IMG/VR virus record: IMGVR_UViG_3300049197_000024
Span: 1 to 38,083 of that record
Source of the DNA: a virus
Reading direction: 5' to 3' (one strand)
DNA length: 38,083 nt
Position numbers and translations under genes: made by a program. The notes beneath the pieces were generated by a model. That model ran no database searches. It saw only the letters and a program-made list of their open reading frames with translations, and was not told the origin of the DNA. Below are positions 1 through 8,001 of this stretch, one piece after another. Positions within the stretch are counted from its first letter, which is position 1; every line of letters starts with the position of its first letter.

Positions 1-3000
1 GGCCCCAATCGCCCCGCCAGCCGCCATGCTGGAGGCCGCTGTTGCACCGCCTGCGGCGAGGGCTGCAGACGATGCCGCAGCACCGCCGATGAGGCTGTCA
101 ATCATCGGATTGATCGCACCCGCCAGCAGGCCGGAGAGATCGCCCAGCAGGTTGTCTTGCAAGCCGCTGTAGATGCTTTCTTCGAAGGCCCGAGAGGCAT
201 TGCGGGATGCCTCGGCAGCACTCCCGGCGTTCGTAACGGCTTCCTCCAAGATGGATTGCAAACCATCAGCGGTAACGCGGAATGCGTCTTGCATGCTCCC
301 GGCGCCTTCGGTGATGGAGGCAAAGGCATCGCTCATGCCCAGCAGGACCGCGACGGCTTGAGTTCCCGCATCGCCCAGGGCTAACTGTGACTCCACCAGC
401 GCGCGGAACTCGTCCCGCGTCTTGGGCATTTCAAGACCAACTTCTGCCAGCGCCTCGGACACCATGCGCGTCGTGTTGGCTGCGCGCTCGGCTTCGGAGT
501 AGTAGTTCTGGTAGTAGCTGGCGAGGCTGGAATTCAGCTTGTCAAACCCACCAGCTGCCTCGGCAATCGCGGCGGCTGTGTCGAATGCCATATCCGCAAA
601 CTGCGGCAGGCCCATCCCATCCAGCGCGTTCTTGAACTGCTCCACGCCAACGATCTGAGCGTTGATGGCTGTCAGTAGGGAGTCTGCCGCTTCAGCGGTA
701 AGGGACTCCGCATCCACTCCTTCAATCTGCTTCTTGATCGCCTCGGGAATGTCCGTGACGGATTGCAGCGCTTGAATCGTGGACTGCTTCAGGTCGAGCG
801 TGAAGTTCTCCAGCGCGGTTTTGAAGTCAGGAGAGTTGGTGCTGAATGCTTCGTACAGCGTCCCGGCGTAGTTGTCGCCTTTGCCCGATTCGCCGAACTG
901 CATCCCGTTGGACAGCGTACCGCCAGCGAACACACCGCCACGGCCCTTGCCAGACGTTTCCAGACCAGCTGAAAAGCCAGACAGACGCGCAGTGGAGCCC
1001 AAGGCTTCAAGAAACGAGTTGATGCCCTTGGCCGTGCCGCTCACTGCGTCACGAATTGCCGACTCTTGCGCAACCGGGTCGCCCTCCAGGCGGTACGCTT
1101 GGCCGTTCACCAGTGCATTGCGCTCGCCGTTGGAGAAGTCTCGGTCGAACTGCTGGCCCTGGTAGGTGTACGTTTCGCCGCGCCGGTTGTTCATGACCTG
1201 GCCGTCGAACGCAACGCCGAACTGCCCACCTGTGCGGGTTTCGCCCTTGAACGAACTGAGCAGGCTCGTGAGCGCACCGATGCCCAGCGCAATCGGCCCG
1301 AGCGCGCCAGCGAACGTGCCGAGTCCTCCCATGATGTTTCCGGACTGCAAGGCGATCGAGCCAGCCGACAGTGCGCCGCCGAGCGTTGTGCCGGTCGCGG
1401 AAAGCCCGAGCGAGCCCATCAGCCCGCCGAACCCACCAGACAGCCCACCGCCGAATGCACCAAGGCCACCCAACAGGCGCGCGCCGCTTGCAATGTTGCC
1501 AACCGTGCCTAGCGCAGACGTGCCAGCGTTGGCAGTTCCTGCCAGCCCAAGGGCTCCGGTGATGGCTCCAGCAACGGGATTCACGACCGCGCTGATGATC
1601 GGACGCAAGACAAGCGTCTTGAACATGTTCACCAGCGTGTCGCGGAAGTTCTTGGCGAAGTCCTTGCCGGACTCGAAGCCGCGCATCAAGCTATCGGTCA
1701 GAGATCGCTCGATGTTCTCTGCGGTGCGCTGCCAATCGGCCTGCGTCTGCTTCGCAGCATCTTCGGATGCCTTGCGCGCCTCGGTGGAGCGGATCACGCC
1801 AAGCAACTCTTCGCGAGCCTCGATTTCCTTCTGGACTGCGAGATAGGCGTCTTCGTTGCCCTGCAGCCCGTCACGCTTTTCTTTGAGGCGGGCGATGGTC
1901 ACCAGCTCGATGGCCTCTGCCAAGGAGTAGTAGCCCTGCGAAGCGATAGCGGCGGCTTCTTCCTCCAACCGCATCTTGTCGATCTGCTGCTGAACAGCGA
2001 TAGCTCCGCGCCCCAGCTCTTCGATGTACTTTGCGTGCGCGCGGGCGCCCTCTTCTGCGGCCTTGGCTTGGGCCTTTGTGGCATCTGCTTGTTGCTTGGC
2101 AAGCGCCACGGCAAATGGCTGCTTCTGAATCAGGTCCTCGACGTACTCAATGTATTGGCGCTCAGTAATGAGCCCTTTTTCGCGCTGCTTTTGAGCGTTA
2201 GCCAGGTCCGCGTAGTAGGTGGATGAAACGCCAGAAATTTGTGCGAAAAGGCGTTCTTGCTCTTTCAGTTCAGAATTGACGGACGCAGGGCCTGTGCGCC
2301 CCTTCTTCGCCATGTCAGCAAGCTTTTCATTGATGCCAGCGATGCGGTCACGCAACGCCTGAGCCTCTATGCCGGAACCTCTGTTTTGAGACTCCAGTTC
2401 TTGCAGCGCGTCTTTGGCCTGCTTTGCTACACCTTTCAGCTTCTCGACTGCAGCAGCTTGTGATTCATAGGATCGCGTCGCATCCAGTGCTGCCTTCACC
2501 TGCCGCTCCGTATCGCTCTCAGTCGGAGCCCATGACCCCGTAGCGCCACCGGTGTTTGTGGTGGACGGAGTTCCAGGCGCAGGAGCCATTGCACCGCCGA
2601 TGAACGTGGCTGCGCCAATGGCCGGGCCAACGCCAGGCAGGTACTTCAGCCACGTGGGCGGAGACATCTGCGACAGCTTCTGCGTGAGCTCCGCTGTTTG
2701 CTCGATGAGCTTTGCCAGCCAGGTGTTAGCTGTGCGGAACGCTTCGGAGTTGCCCACGGAAGTTGTGAGCGAGTCCCATGCATTGCTCAGCTTGTCGGTG
2801 GCAGCACCAAGCGGCGTCATTGCGTCGTTGGCAAGTCCGCTCGTCGCAGTCTTGAGCGCATCCATCAACACCGCCTGGGCGCCAGCTTTGTCGCCAATAG
2901 CGGCCATCTTCTCGATGCTGAGGATCTGCGCTGCCGTGAGCGTGCCGAGCGCGTCTTCCAGCGTCTTCGCGCCCTTGACAGGGTCTGCAAACGCTTCGGC

Positions 3001-3915
3001 GAGCTTCTTTGCAGCGGTGGGAATGTCTGTGCCGGTCGCTGCGGCGAAGTCCGCGACGGAGCTACCAAGGCGCCGGAACAGGTCGCCACTGAGGCCAGAC
3101 ACCTTGGCAAACTCGGACACGATGCTGGTTGCTGCAGCCTTGCTGACACCGGGGATCTTGTTGAGCTCTGCAACCAGGAACTTGATGTCACCCACGGCTG
3201 CCACCGAGGCGCGCCCCGTACCAGTCAACTGGACAGACAACTCACGCAGCGCTGCGTCCTTGCCGTTGATGGTCGCCATGGCGATGCCGAGCCCAGCCAC
3301 TGCAGCTGCAGCCAGGGTGAACGGGTTGACCAGACCCATGACGTAACCACCGAGCGCGCGAGCCGCGTTTCCAGCACCGCCGAACATGGTTGACAGTTGC
3401 GAGCCTTGCTGCAGCAGCACGGTCATTGGAGCCTGCCCACCCTGGAGCGACACCACAATGTCCTGGAACTGCGCAGGCACGCCACGCAATGCGGCGGCGG
3501 TTTGCTTGGCAGACATGCCCATCGAGTCAAGCGAGCCGGTAGCGGCGCGCTGGGCCTGCTGGGCTTGCGCTTCGACTTCGCGCAGCCGCTGCAGCATGGG
3601 CTCAAACTTCTTGGGGTCCAGCCCCTTGTCGGCGATGTTGAACTCGATCTTCTGAGATGCAGTTTTCCCGAGTAGTTCGAGTTCGGTCGTGGACTTCTTT
3701 ATCAGCGCCGAAATCTTGCTTTCAGCCCGGGTGAACTTATCAGCACTGGCGCCAGCACCGTCGCCGATCTTGTCAACGGCTTGCCCAGCCTTGCCAGCAG
3801 ACGTGGCTACCTCATTGGCCATCTGCTGGGCTTTGTCGCCAACACGGTCGAAGGCACTTTCTGCCTTCTCCGAGTTGACGACTACCTCGCCCTGTATTTG
3901 CAGGTCAGATGCCAT
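1..3915 (-). CDS. Tail length tape measure protein, 3' end outside window
   Basis: The minus strand is open for 1305 codons from ATG at 3915 to the window edge, so the C-terminus is missing. It sets tail length, fills the tail tube and is ejected at infection. The N-terminal third resembles prophage tape measure proteins of the lambda GpH type (TMP_2 family): a segment rich in Gln and Gly near residues 150-180 (QDIVVSLQGGQAPMTVLLQQ) precedes a hydrophobic stretch near 185-210. The middle is helical and charged (about residues 480-740). A long Gly/Ala-rich hydrophobic region follows near 780-890, typical of membrane-inserting tape measure segments. It follows the G/GT chaperone frames, the usual order. 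Two hairpins lie between them. The length fits a siphovirus tail. Confidence 0.93.
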   Translation of the reverse strand, partial: MASDLQIQGEVVVNSEKAESAFDRVGDKAQQMANEVATSAGKAGQAVDKIGDGAGASADKFTRAESKISALIKKSTTELELLGKTASQKIEFNIADKGLDPKKFEPMLQRLREVEAQAQQAQRAATGSLDSMGMSAKQTAAALRGVPAQFQDIVVSLQGGQAPMTVLLQQGSQLSTMFGGAGNAARALGGYVMGLVNPFTLAAAAVAGLGIAMATINGKDAALRELSVQLTGTGRASVAAVGDIKFLVAELNKIPGVSKAAATSIVSEFAKVSGLSGDLFRRLGSSVADFAAATGTDIPTAAKKLAEAFADPVKGAKTLEDALGTLTAAQILSIEKMAAIGDKAGAQAVLMDALKTATSGLANDAMTPLGAATDKLSNAWDSLTTSVGNSEAFRTANTWLAKLIEQTAELTQKLSQMSPPTWLKYLPGVGPAIGAATFIGGAMAPAPGTPSTTNTGGATGSWAPTESDTERQVKAALDATRSYESQAAAVEKLKGVAKQAKDALQELESQNRGSGIEAQALRDRIAGINEKLADMAKKGRTGPASVNSELKEQERLFAQISGVSSTYYADLANAQKQREKGLITERQYIEYVEDLIQKQPFAVALAKQQADATKAQAKAAEEGARAHAKYIEELGRGAIAVQQQIDKMRLEEEAAAIASQGYYSLAEAIELVTIARLKEKRDGLQGNEDAYLAVQKEIEAREELLGVIRSTEARKASEDAAKQTQADWQRTAENIERSLTDSLMRGFESGKDFAKNFRDTLVNMFKTLVLRPIISAVVNPVAGAITGALGLAGTANAGTSALGTVGNIASGARLLGGLGAFGGGLSGGFGGLMGSLGLSATGTTLGGALSAGSIALQSGNIMGGLGTFAGALGPIALGIGALTSLLSSFKGETRTGGQFGVAFDGQVMNNRRGETYTYQGQQFDRDFSNGERNALVNGQAYRLEGDPVAQESAIRDAVSGTAKGINSFLEALGSTARLSGFSAGLETSGKGRGGVFAGGTLSNGMQFGESGKGDNYAGTLYEAFSTNSPDFKTALENFTLDLKQSTIQALQSVTDIPEAIKKQIEGVDAESLTAEAADSLLTAINAQIVGVEQFKNALDGMGLPQFADMAFDTAAAIAEAAGGFDKLNSSLASYYQNYYSEAERAANTTRMVSEALAEVGLEMPKTRDEFRALVESQLALGDAGTQAVAVLLGMSDAFASITEGAGSMQDAFRVTADGLQSILEEAVTNAGSAAEASRNASRAFEESIYSGLQDNLLGDLSGLLAGAINPMIDSLIGGAAASSAALAAGGATAASSMAAGGAIGA

Positions 3916-3929
3916 TGGTGAGCCCAAAC

Positions 3930-3952
3930 GAAAAGGCCCGCCGAAGCGAGCC
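3930..3952 (-). terminator. Hairpin with UUCG loop before tape measure gene
   Basis: On the minus strand a 7-bp stem with one G-U pair closes a TTCG loop and is followed by TTTTC. It lies 15 nt upstream of the tape measure ATG, so complete termination here is unlikely. It may be a partial terminator or an mRNA 5'-end stabiliser. Confidence 0.55.
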
Positions 3953-3956
3953 ATGG

Positions 3957-3982
3957 AAAAAGGAAAGCCACCCGAAGGTGGC
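3957..3982 (-). terminator. Hairpin with UUCG loop at end of G/T frame
   Basis: On the minus strand GCCACC-TTCG-GGTGGC is followed by TTTCCTTTTT. The stem begins at the TAG stop codon of the frameshifted T frame. With the next hairpin it forms a tandem pair between the chaperone and tape measure genes. Confidence 0.65.
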
Positions 3983-4311
3983 TATGTGTCTGAGCGGTTG
4001 TCGCTCATCTGTTTGAGTGCCGCGCGCTCTAGAACTTGTAGGTCTTCAAAGAGTGCCTGCCACTCGTCGTCATCAGCAGCCAACCGGTCGATGAGCCGGT
4101 ATGCGCTTTCGTACCGGATGCCGGTCGCGCCGCCGAATCCCACGTTCCACTGCGTTTGCAGGTCGCAGAACAGCGAAAACGCCTTCCAGTTCTCGGGCCA
4201 TACCTCGACGGCCTGTTCGTTGTTGCGGCTGGCGAGAGCCGCGAGAAACGGGTTGCCGGAGACGTCTTCTTCCTTGGCGTAGAAGGCTGCTCCGGCCTCT
4301 CTCAGTTTCCC
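3982..4311 (-). CDS. T frame of tail assembly chaperone (DUF1799-like), made by -1 frameshift
   Basis: This frame is open from 4320 to TAG at 3984-3982 and encodes a domain resembling DUF1799 phage proteins (WPENWKAF..LQTQWNVGFGG..YESAYRLIDRL..WQALFEDLQVLERAAL). It has no ATG, GTG or TTG before the middle of the domain. The preceding chaperone frame ends GGA-AAC-TGA, and the overlapping heptamer GGGAAAC allows a -1 slip that leads directly into this frame at 4305. The fusion would be 127 + 107 = 234 residues. In lambda the G/GT pair is made in the same way, and GT recruits the tape measure protein during tail assembly. The position just before the tape measure gene fits this. Independent initiation, for example from CTG at 4305-4303, cannot be excluded. 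Confidence 0.8.
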   Translation of the reverse strand, partial: GKLREAGAAFYAKEEDVSGNPFLAALASRNNEQAVEVWPENWKAFSLFCDLQTQWNVGFGGATGIRYESAYRLIDRLAADDDEWQALFEDLQVLERAALKQMSDNRSDT

Positions 4312-4685
4312 AAGCGCCCCTCAATGCAAGCAGCTCGGTACGTTTCCATGATCGCGGTGACAGCTGCTGGGTATTCATCCGCCAGCTGCTGCAAGTTCGC
4401 CTTGCTGAGGTCTTCGTCGAGGCTCCAGCCGTCCAGCACATCCATGATGTAGTCGGCGTTTGCACCTGCTGTGCGCTCCATGAGCTCGGCCATGGAGAAC
4501 TTTTCGCCGTCCGCCTTTTCCTTGGCGCCAGCGGCTTCCATCATGCGGTCGATGAATTCGCCAAACTCAGAGCGAGTGCGGTACTTGTAGATGCACTCGA
4601 TGGCGCCCTCGCCGCCCTCCAGCAAGGGGAACTTGATGACGCGCTTGAACGATTTTGGGCGGCTGCCCAGCTTGATCTTTGCCAT
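4302..4685 (-). CDS. Tail assembly chaperone (lambda gpG analogue)
   Basis: This is a 127-residue cytoplasmic, charged protein starting MAKIKLGSRPKSF. It resembles phage tail assembly chaperones encoded between tail tube and tape measure genes. Upstream in-frame codons exist (an ATG further upstream would add 13 residues), but ATG at 4685 has a GAAAG Shine-Dalgarno and matches family N-termini. The 3' end overlaps the T frame, and translation can either stop at TGA 4304-4302 (G form) or slip at 4311-4305 (GT form). It is expected to hold the tape measure protein while the tube polymerises. An inverted repeat lies just upstream of the start. Confidence 0.85.
   Translation of the reverse strand: MAKIKLGSRPKSFKRVIKFPLLEGGEGAIECIYKYRTRSEFGEFIDRMMEAAGAKEKADGEKFSMAELMERTAGANADYIMDVLDGWSLDEDLSKANLQQLADEYPAAVTAIMETYRAACIEGRLGN
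4305..4311 (-). promoter_or_regulatory. Putative -1 ribosomal frameshift site GGGAAAC
   Basis: In the chaperone frame the minus strand reads TTG-GGA-AAC-TGA. The heptamer G-GGA-AAC fits the X-XXY-YYZ slippery pattern and sits directly before the stop codon. A -1 slip re-pairs both tRNAs on GGG-AAA and continues into the T frame. Lambda uses GGGAAAG at the same place. Confidence 0.75.
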
Positions 4686-4789
4686 GTGAGACTTTCTTCG
4701 CAGGGTTGAAAATGCCCGTGCCAAGCGCCGCCGTCCCTGCGAAGGAACGAACGGCGCCTGGTCGGTGCTGGGATGGCTTTCGCCGGGGA

Positions 4790-5431
4790 TCAGTAGGAGA
4801 TGGAGCGGCCGATGACCGTCATTGCGGCGTCAACGCTGTTGACCTGGTTGCTGTTGAGCTTGGGCATTTCGGACACCGACAGGTAGCCGTAGCCGTAGGT
4901 CACAGCGCCGCCAGAGATGACCTGTTTGAAGGCCACCTTGGACAGGTTGCGCGAGATGCCAACCATGGTGATGAAGTTGGCATTGGCAGCGTCATGCGCG
5001 AGCGACATGGTGATGCTCGTGGCGTTGAAGCCGGTGGGGATCTTCAGGCTGTTGCGCTTTGCCAGCAGTTGCACGTCCGTGAAGCGGGCGTCACCACCGG
5101 AGCCGCTGATCGTCAGCACCTGGGGAATGCTGGTCCAGCCGCTGATCTTCTGAGCCGTGCCAGCGCCAGTGCCAGCAGGGAAGAAGCCGGTATTGCTGGT
5201 GTCCAGGCCCAGGATCTTGAAGCTGTTGGCGTCAACCACTTCAATCTTGTAGACGCTGTCGGTCGCGTCTTCCCAGCCAGAGGTGATCAACACTTCATCG
5301 CCGGTCACGTAGCCGTGTGCAGTGCTGGTTGCCACTGCAGGGTTGGCGTTGGTGACAGCGGAGATGGTCTTTGCAGACGCGAAGGTTTGAGAGAACTGCT
5401 GCGAGCTGCCCTCAGGGAAGTACAAAGCCAT
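4790..5431 (-). CDS. Phage tail tube protein
   Basis: This is a 213-residue protein beginning MALYFPEGSSQQFSQTF. It is rich in Gly, Ser, Thr and Val with predicted beta content, and resembles major tail tube proteins of lambda gpV-like siphoviruses; an internal segment (STAHGYVTGDEVLITSGW) looks like an inserted beta module. The frame extends further upstream, but that part lies in a terminator, and ATG at 5431 has a GAAAGAAAGG Shine-Dalgarno at suitable spacing. It follows the tail terminator gene and precedes the chaperone, the standard order. Tandem hairpins directly upstream suggest separate control of this abundantly needed protein. Confidence 0.85.
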   Translation of the reverse strand: MALYFPEGSSQQFSQTFASAKTISAVTNANPAVATSTAHGYVTGDEVLITSGWEDATDSVYKIEVVDANSFKILGLDTSNTGFFPAGTGAGTAQKISGWTSIPQVLTISGSGGDARFTDVQLLAKRNSLKIPTGFNATSITMSLAHDAANANFITMVGISRNLSKVAFKQVISGGAVTYGYGYLSVSEMPKLNSNQVNSVDAAMTVIGRSISY

Positions 5432-5458
5432 GGTGAGGCCCTTTCTTTCAGATGGACG

Positions 5459-5480
5459 AAAAAAAACCGCATCGCTGCGG
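5459..5480 (-). terminator. Terminator-like hairpin before tail tube gene
   Basis: On the minus strand CCGCA-GCGA-TGCGG is followed by eight T residues, a textbook intrinsic terminator. It ends about 28 nt before the tail tube ATG, leaving no room for a normal promoter. Confidence 0.75.
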
Positions 5481-5504
5481 CTGGTTGCGCCCTCTTCGGG
5501 CATG

Positions 5505-5539
5505 AAAAAGGCCCCGCCGAATTGCTCCGGAGGGGCCTT
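5505..5539 (-). terminator. Terminator-like hairpin after tail terminator gene
   Basis: On the minus strand the stem AAGGCCCC/GGGGCCTT encloses a loop with a further short helix and is followed by TTTTT. It forms a tandem pair with the hairpin at 5459-5480. Confidence 0.75.
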
Positions 5540-5569
5540 GCTTGGGTGGCTTTCGCCGAAATCTGTGGG

Positions 5570-5921
5570 CTATCTATTCGCCCAAATCGAGAAGCGCTGG
5601 ATCGCGCCGTAAAGGGTTGTGTCGTCCTCGTAGGTGGCAATGGGCTCGCCCTGTGGCTTGGCGACGAATGCCGGGCTTGCACAGCGCTTCCTCTGCTGCA
5701 CGAATCAGGTTGAGGCTTTCGAGGCGGGTCGTGCTGTAGACGCTCACCTGCAAATAGGTGTTGCGCTTGTCGGGCGCCTCGTTGTTCAGGAACCTCAGCG
5801 ATTCACCGCCTAGCGGTTGCCACGTCACGAACGGCTTGGCCGTGTTCGCTGGTGCCACATCGGGGAACACGCGCGGGCACACGGTCTTGAGCAACGTGAC
5901 CAGATCGGCTTCCATGCTCAT
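5570..5921 (-). pseudogene. Tail terminator/completion protein (DUF3168-like), frame shifted
   Basis: From ATG at 5921 the protein reads MSMEADLVTLLK..CPRVFPDVAP..PFVTWQPLGG..FLNNEAP..RNTYLQVSVYS, which is recognisably DUF3168 (lambda gpU-like tail completion). After EEALC, near 5676-5681, the original frame runs into unrelated Arg-rich residues and stops at 5574. The +1 frame instead gives SPAFVAKPQGEPIATYEDD..LYGAIQRFSIWANR and stops at 5570. This matches the usual C-terminus of the family. A one-base insertion or two-base deletion explains it. The start overlaps the stop of the preceding gene. Whether this is a true lesion, a sequencing error or programmed is not decidable here. As written, the product would lack its normal last 35 or so residues. 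Confidence 0.75.
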
Positions 5922-6349
5922 TTGTTGACCTCTTCCAGATAGCGCGTCTTGATGGCCTGACGAACCTCTGCGCGGGTTTCGACAACCGCTTTGCTGATGA
6001 ACGGATGCGCCCGCGTGCGGCTCGTGCCGTTGTGCACGATGAAGCCGTAAGGGGCCTCACTCTTGTTGAAGCTGATGTGGTACGTGCTCACATCTTTGTA
6101 GCTGTTGTCTTTCGAAAAGACCTGATAGATCGAATCGCGCAATGTGCCCGGTGCATATGGGCCGTACTTCTTGCCTCGGATGTGGAAAAAGTGGCTGTCC
6201 TGCGAAACCGGCGCTTCAAGGCGAGCGCGGTCATAGATGATCTGAGCCCCGGCCTGTGCAGCTGGCCTGGTGGCTGCGTGCAGCTTGTCCACCTTGGCAC
6301 GCAACTGCTCCTTGAACGCTGCGACGTTCATGCGTACAGCCATGCCCAT
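5918..6349 (-). CDS. HK97 gp10-like tail/neck protein
   Basis: This 143-residue protein contains the pattern AGAQIIYDRARLEAPV...GTLRDSIYQVF...YGFIVHNGTSRTRAHPFI.KAV, typical of the HK97-gp10 family of minor structural proteins at the head-tail interface. ATG at 6349 is the first start; ATG codons at 6343 and 6331 are alternatives. It follows the head closure gene by one base and overlaps the start of the tail terminator gene, so the three are translationally coupled. The order connector, closure, gp10, DUF3168, tail tube is the standard neck module. Confidence 0.85.
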   Translation of the reverse strand: MGMAVRMNVAAFKEQLRAKVDKLHAATRPAAQAGAQIIYDRARLEAPVSQDSHFFHIRGKKYGPYAPGTLRDSIYQVFSKDNSYKDVSTYHISFNKSEAPYGFIVHNGTSRTRAHPFISKAVVETRAEVRQAIKTRYLEEVNK

Positions 6350-6350
6350 T

Positions 6351-6668
6351 TCAGTTCACCACTTCACACGCGAGATCCAAAAACACCCGCCCGGACACAT
6401 CGGGCATCACCGCCTTGATTTCGTAGGCAACAAGGTTGTGCACCACACGCATGCCTGCGTTCACGCCAGAGCGGTAGCGGATGCGGATTGACGCAGGAAC
6501 CACCGACACCGGGGCGCCTGCCTTGATCGACTCCAAACCCGATTTCATGCGGATGTCGCCCCACACCGTGGCTACGTCAGTCCAGCCTGGGATGGGCTGG
6601 CCTAGTTCATCTGTGGCAGTGCCTGGCGTCTGCAGCGTGCAGCGGCGGTTGAGGCGTCCGGCTTGCAT
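6351..6668 (-). CDS. Head-tail joining (head closure) protein
   Basis: This 105-residue protein starts MQAGRLNRRCTLQTPG and continues ELGQPIPGWTDVATVWGDIRMKSGLE, the pattern of phage head-tail adaptors of the SPP1 gp16/lambda FII type (Phage_H_T_join family). The chosen ATG at 6668 overlaps the TGA of the upstream connector (ATGA). An earlier in-frame start at 6701 would lie inside that gene. The middle and C-terminus (IRIRYRSGVNAGMRVVH..AYEIKAVMPDVSGRVFLDLACE) fit the small beta-barrel of the family. Confidence 0.88.
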   Translation of the reverse strand: MQAGRLNRRCTLQTPGTATDELGQPIPGWTDVATVWGDIRMKSGLESIKAGAPVSVVPASIRIRYRSGVNAGMRVVHNLVAYEIKAVMPDVSGRVFLDLACEVVN

Positions 6669-7141
6669 CAGGCGTACACCTTGTAAGGCTGCAGCAGGCA
6701 ATCAGCACCGTGCGGCAGTGCAGACACCGAAGCTCCCACAACCACGTCTTCGCGGTTGGCGTACAGGTGGCCCACGGTCAGCAGAACTGCTGCTTTGATC
6801 TGGTCGTTAACCACGATGCCGTCAAACACTTGACGGTAGGCCACCTGGGCGCGCATGTAGGCCGTTTCTGCCACCTGGAGCGCTGCGGCCTGCTCGGTGG
6901 CGTCGCTCATCGCTTCTGCGGCGGCCACTGCGGCGGTGTAGGTAGCGGTCGCGGTGGTGAGCACACCTGGTGCTGCAGTCATTGCCGCTTGCAATGCCGT
7001 GTTGTCGGCGTACACGCCACGATCCATCGCCTTGACGGCGGCCTGCTCGGCGGCGTTGATGTAGATGCCGATCAGGGCGTCTTCATCGGTGCCATCGACA
7101 CGCAGATGGATCTTGGCCTCGGCCAACGTCACAAAGCTCAT
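6668..7141 (-). CDS. Head-tail connector protein (gp6-like)
   Basis: This 157-residue protein opens MSFVTLAEAKIHLRVDGTDEDALIGIYINAAEQAAVKAMDR and closes with QIKAAVLLTVGHLYANREDVV, hallmarks of the HK97 gp6/SPP1 gp15-like connectors that form the ring under the portal. Between the two halves is an Ala-rich insert of about 50 residues (near residues 48-100), probably an extended helix. It starts at ATG 7141, overlapping the stop of the small gene upstream. Confidence 0.88.
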   Translation of the reverse strand: MSFVTLAEAKIHLRVDGTDEDALIGIYINAAEQAAVKAMDRGVYADNTALQAAMTAAPGVLTTATATYTAAVAAAEAMSDATEQAAALQVAETAYMRAQVAYRQVFDGIVVNDQIKAAVLLTVGHLYANREDVVVGASVSALPHGADCLLQPYKVYA

Positions 7142-7311
7142 TGCAGGCTTTCAGCGTAGGCGACTGCTTCGGGCGTGTCATCGACTTGGCCGGATGCTTT
7201 GGCTCGGGCCAAGTCTTCGCCCTCCAACTCGATCACGTCATCAGGCTTGCCGAACGCTCCTTCGACCAGCACGCGCACCTTGGTGGCGCCGGTTTGCTTC
7301 TTGGTTGCCAT
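7138..7311 (-). CDS. Small head-region protein, function unknown
   Basis: This 57-residue acidic protein begins MATKKQTGATKVRVLVEG. ATG at 7311 has GGAG upstream, and its TGA overlaps the connector ATG, so the two are coupled. Small proteins of this kind are common between capsid and connector genes in HK97-like phages. No function is recognised. Confidence 0.7.
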   Translation of the reverse strand: MATKKQTGATKVRVLVEGAFGKPDDVIELEGEDLARAKASGQVDDTPEAVAYAESLQ

Positions 7312-7336
7312 GGTTGCTCCTTGAGGAATCGCAATG

Positions 7337-7367
7337 AAAAAGCCGCCAGGCGAACCGGGCGGCTTTT
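7337..7367 (-). terminator. Terminator-like hairpin between endonuclease and small head gene
   Basis: The stem AAAGCCGCC/GGCGGCTTT spans 7339-7366 with an 11-nt loop. A runs and T runs flank it on both sides, so it could work in either direction. It lies 26 nt before the ATG at 7311. Confidence 0.65.
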
Positions 7368-7385
7368 GCTTGGGACTGGTTAGGT

Positions 7386-8000
7386 CTATTGCCTTGCGGC
7401 AAGCGCTTTCGCGAAGGTTGTCACGACCTCATCCGACCATTCGGACTTGGCCATGTTGTAAATCCAGCAGACTATTCGGCAGTTGTCCTGCGTGTAGCCC
7501 TTCTTGCAGTCCATCCGGTCAACCGAAGGGCTCCAAGGGTGGAACCTGAAGTCTGCTTCGCGCCCGAGATCCAATTTGATCCCTGTGGCACTGCATTCGC
7601 CGCGTGTTAGCGCGTCGGCGATCCACTCCCGTGTAAGGTCAAACTCCAGGCCCTTCCTAGCTGCGCGGATTCGTATCCATGCCAGCATTCGCCCAGACCT
7701 AGCCCAAACATCAGAGTTTTCTTTGGCTCGCTGTGTGGCCCGATAGCCCTCCCAGCGGTCCTTGTGCTCTGCATAAAAACGGCTGCTGTAGTCAGCCCGC
7801 TTGGCGGCGCCCTCCGCTGTCTTCAACCGTGCGCGCTGTTTGTCCAGCTGTTTCTGGGCGTTGAGCGCGTAGTGCGCCTTTCCTTTAGCCGAATTGCAGG
7901 CCCGGCACATGTACGAATTTGACTTCGCCATGCCCTCAGTCCAGTTTTCACCAAAGACCAAAGCAACGCCGCAGCGGTTGCAACTCTTCCCTGTTTTCAT
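7386..8000 (-). CDS. HNH/endonuclease VII-like protein, probably a mobile endonuclease
   Basis: This 204-residue protein begins MKTGKSCNRCG. An N-terminal zinc ribbon (CNRCG...CRACN) is followed by a Lys/Arg/Ala-rich helix, and the C-terminal region carries CSATG....PSVDRMDCKKGYTQDNCRIVCWIYNMAKSEW. The PS-D-R-D..KGYT..NCRIVC..N pattern is seen in phage-borne HNH-type endonucleases. ATG at 8000 is chosen because the frame upstream has only TTG. It interrupts the capsid-to-connector gene order, where such selfish genes often insert. A 9-bp inverted repeat directly upstream holds the Shine-Dalgarno AAAAGGG in its loop. It has no role in virion structure that I can see. Confidence 0.7.
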   Translation of the reverse strand: MKTGKSCNRCGVALVFGENWTEGMAKSNSYMCRACNSAKGKAHYALNAQKQLDKQRARLKTAEGAAKRADYSSRFYAEHKDRWEGYRATQRAKENSDVWARSGRMLAWIRIRAARKGLEFDLTREWIADALTRGECSATGIKLDLGREADFRFHPWSPSVDRMDCKKGYTQDNCRIVCWIYNMAKSEWSDEVVTTFAKALAARQ

Positions 8001-8001
8001 G

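Noticed and set aside
4679-5713. Long plus-strand open frame of 344 codons
   Set aside because: It lies opposite tail tube and tail terminator genes, crosses their terminators, and its product shows no motif. High GC leaves antisense frames open.
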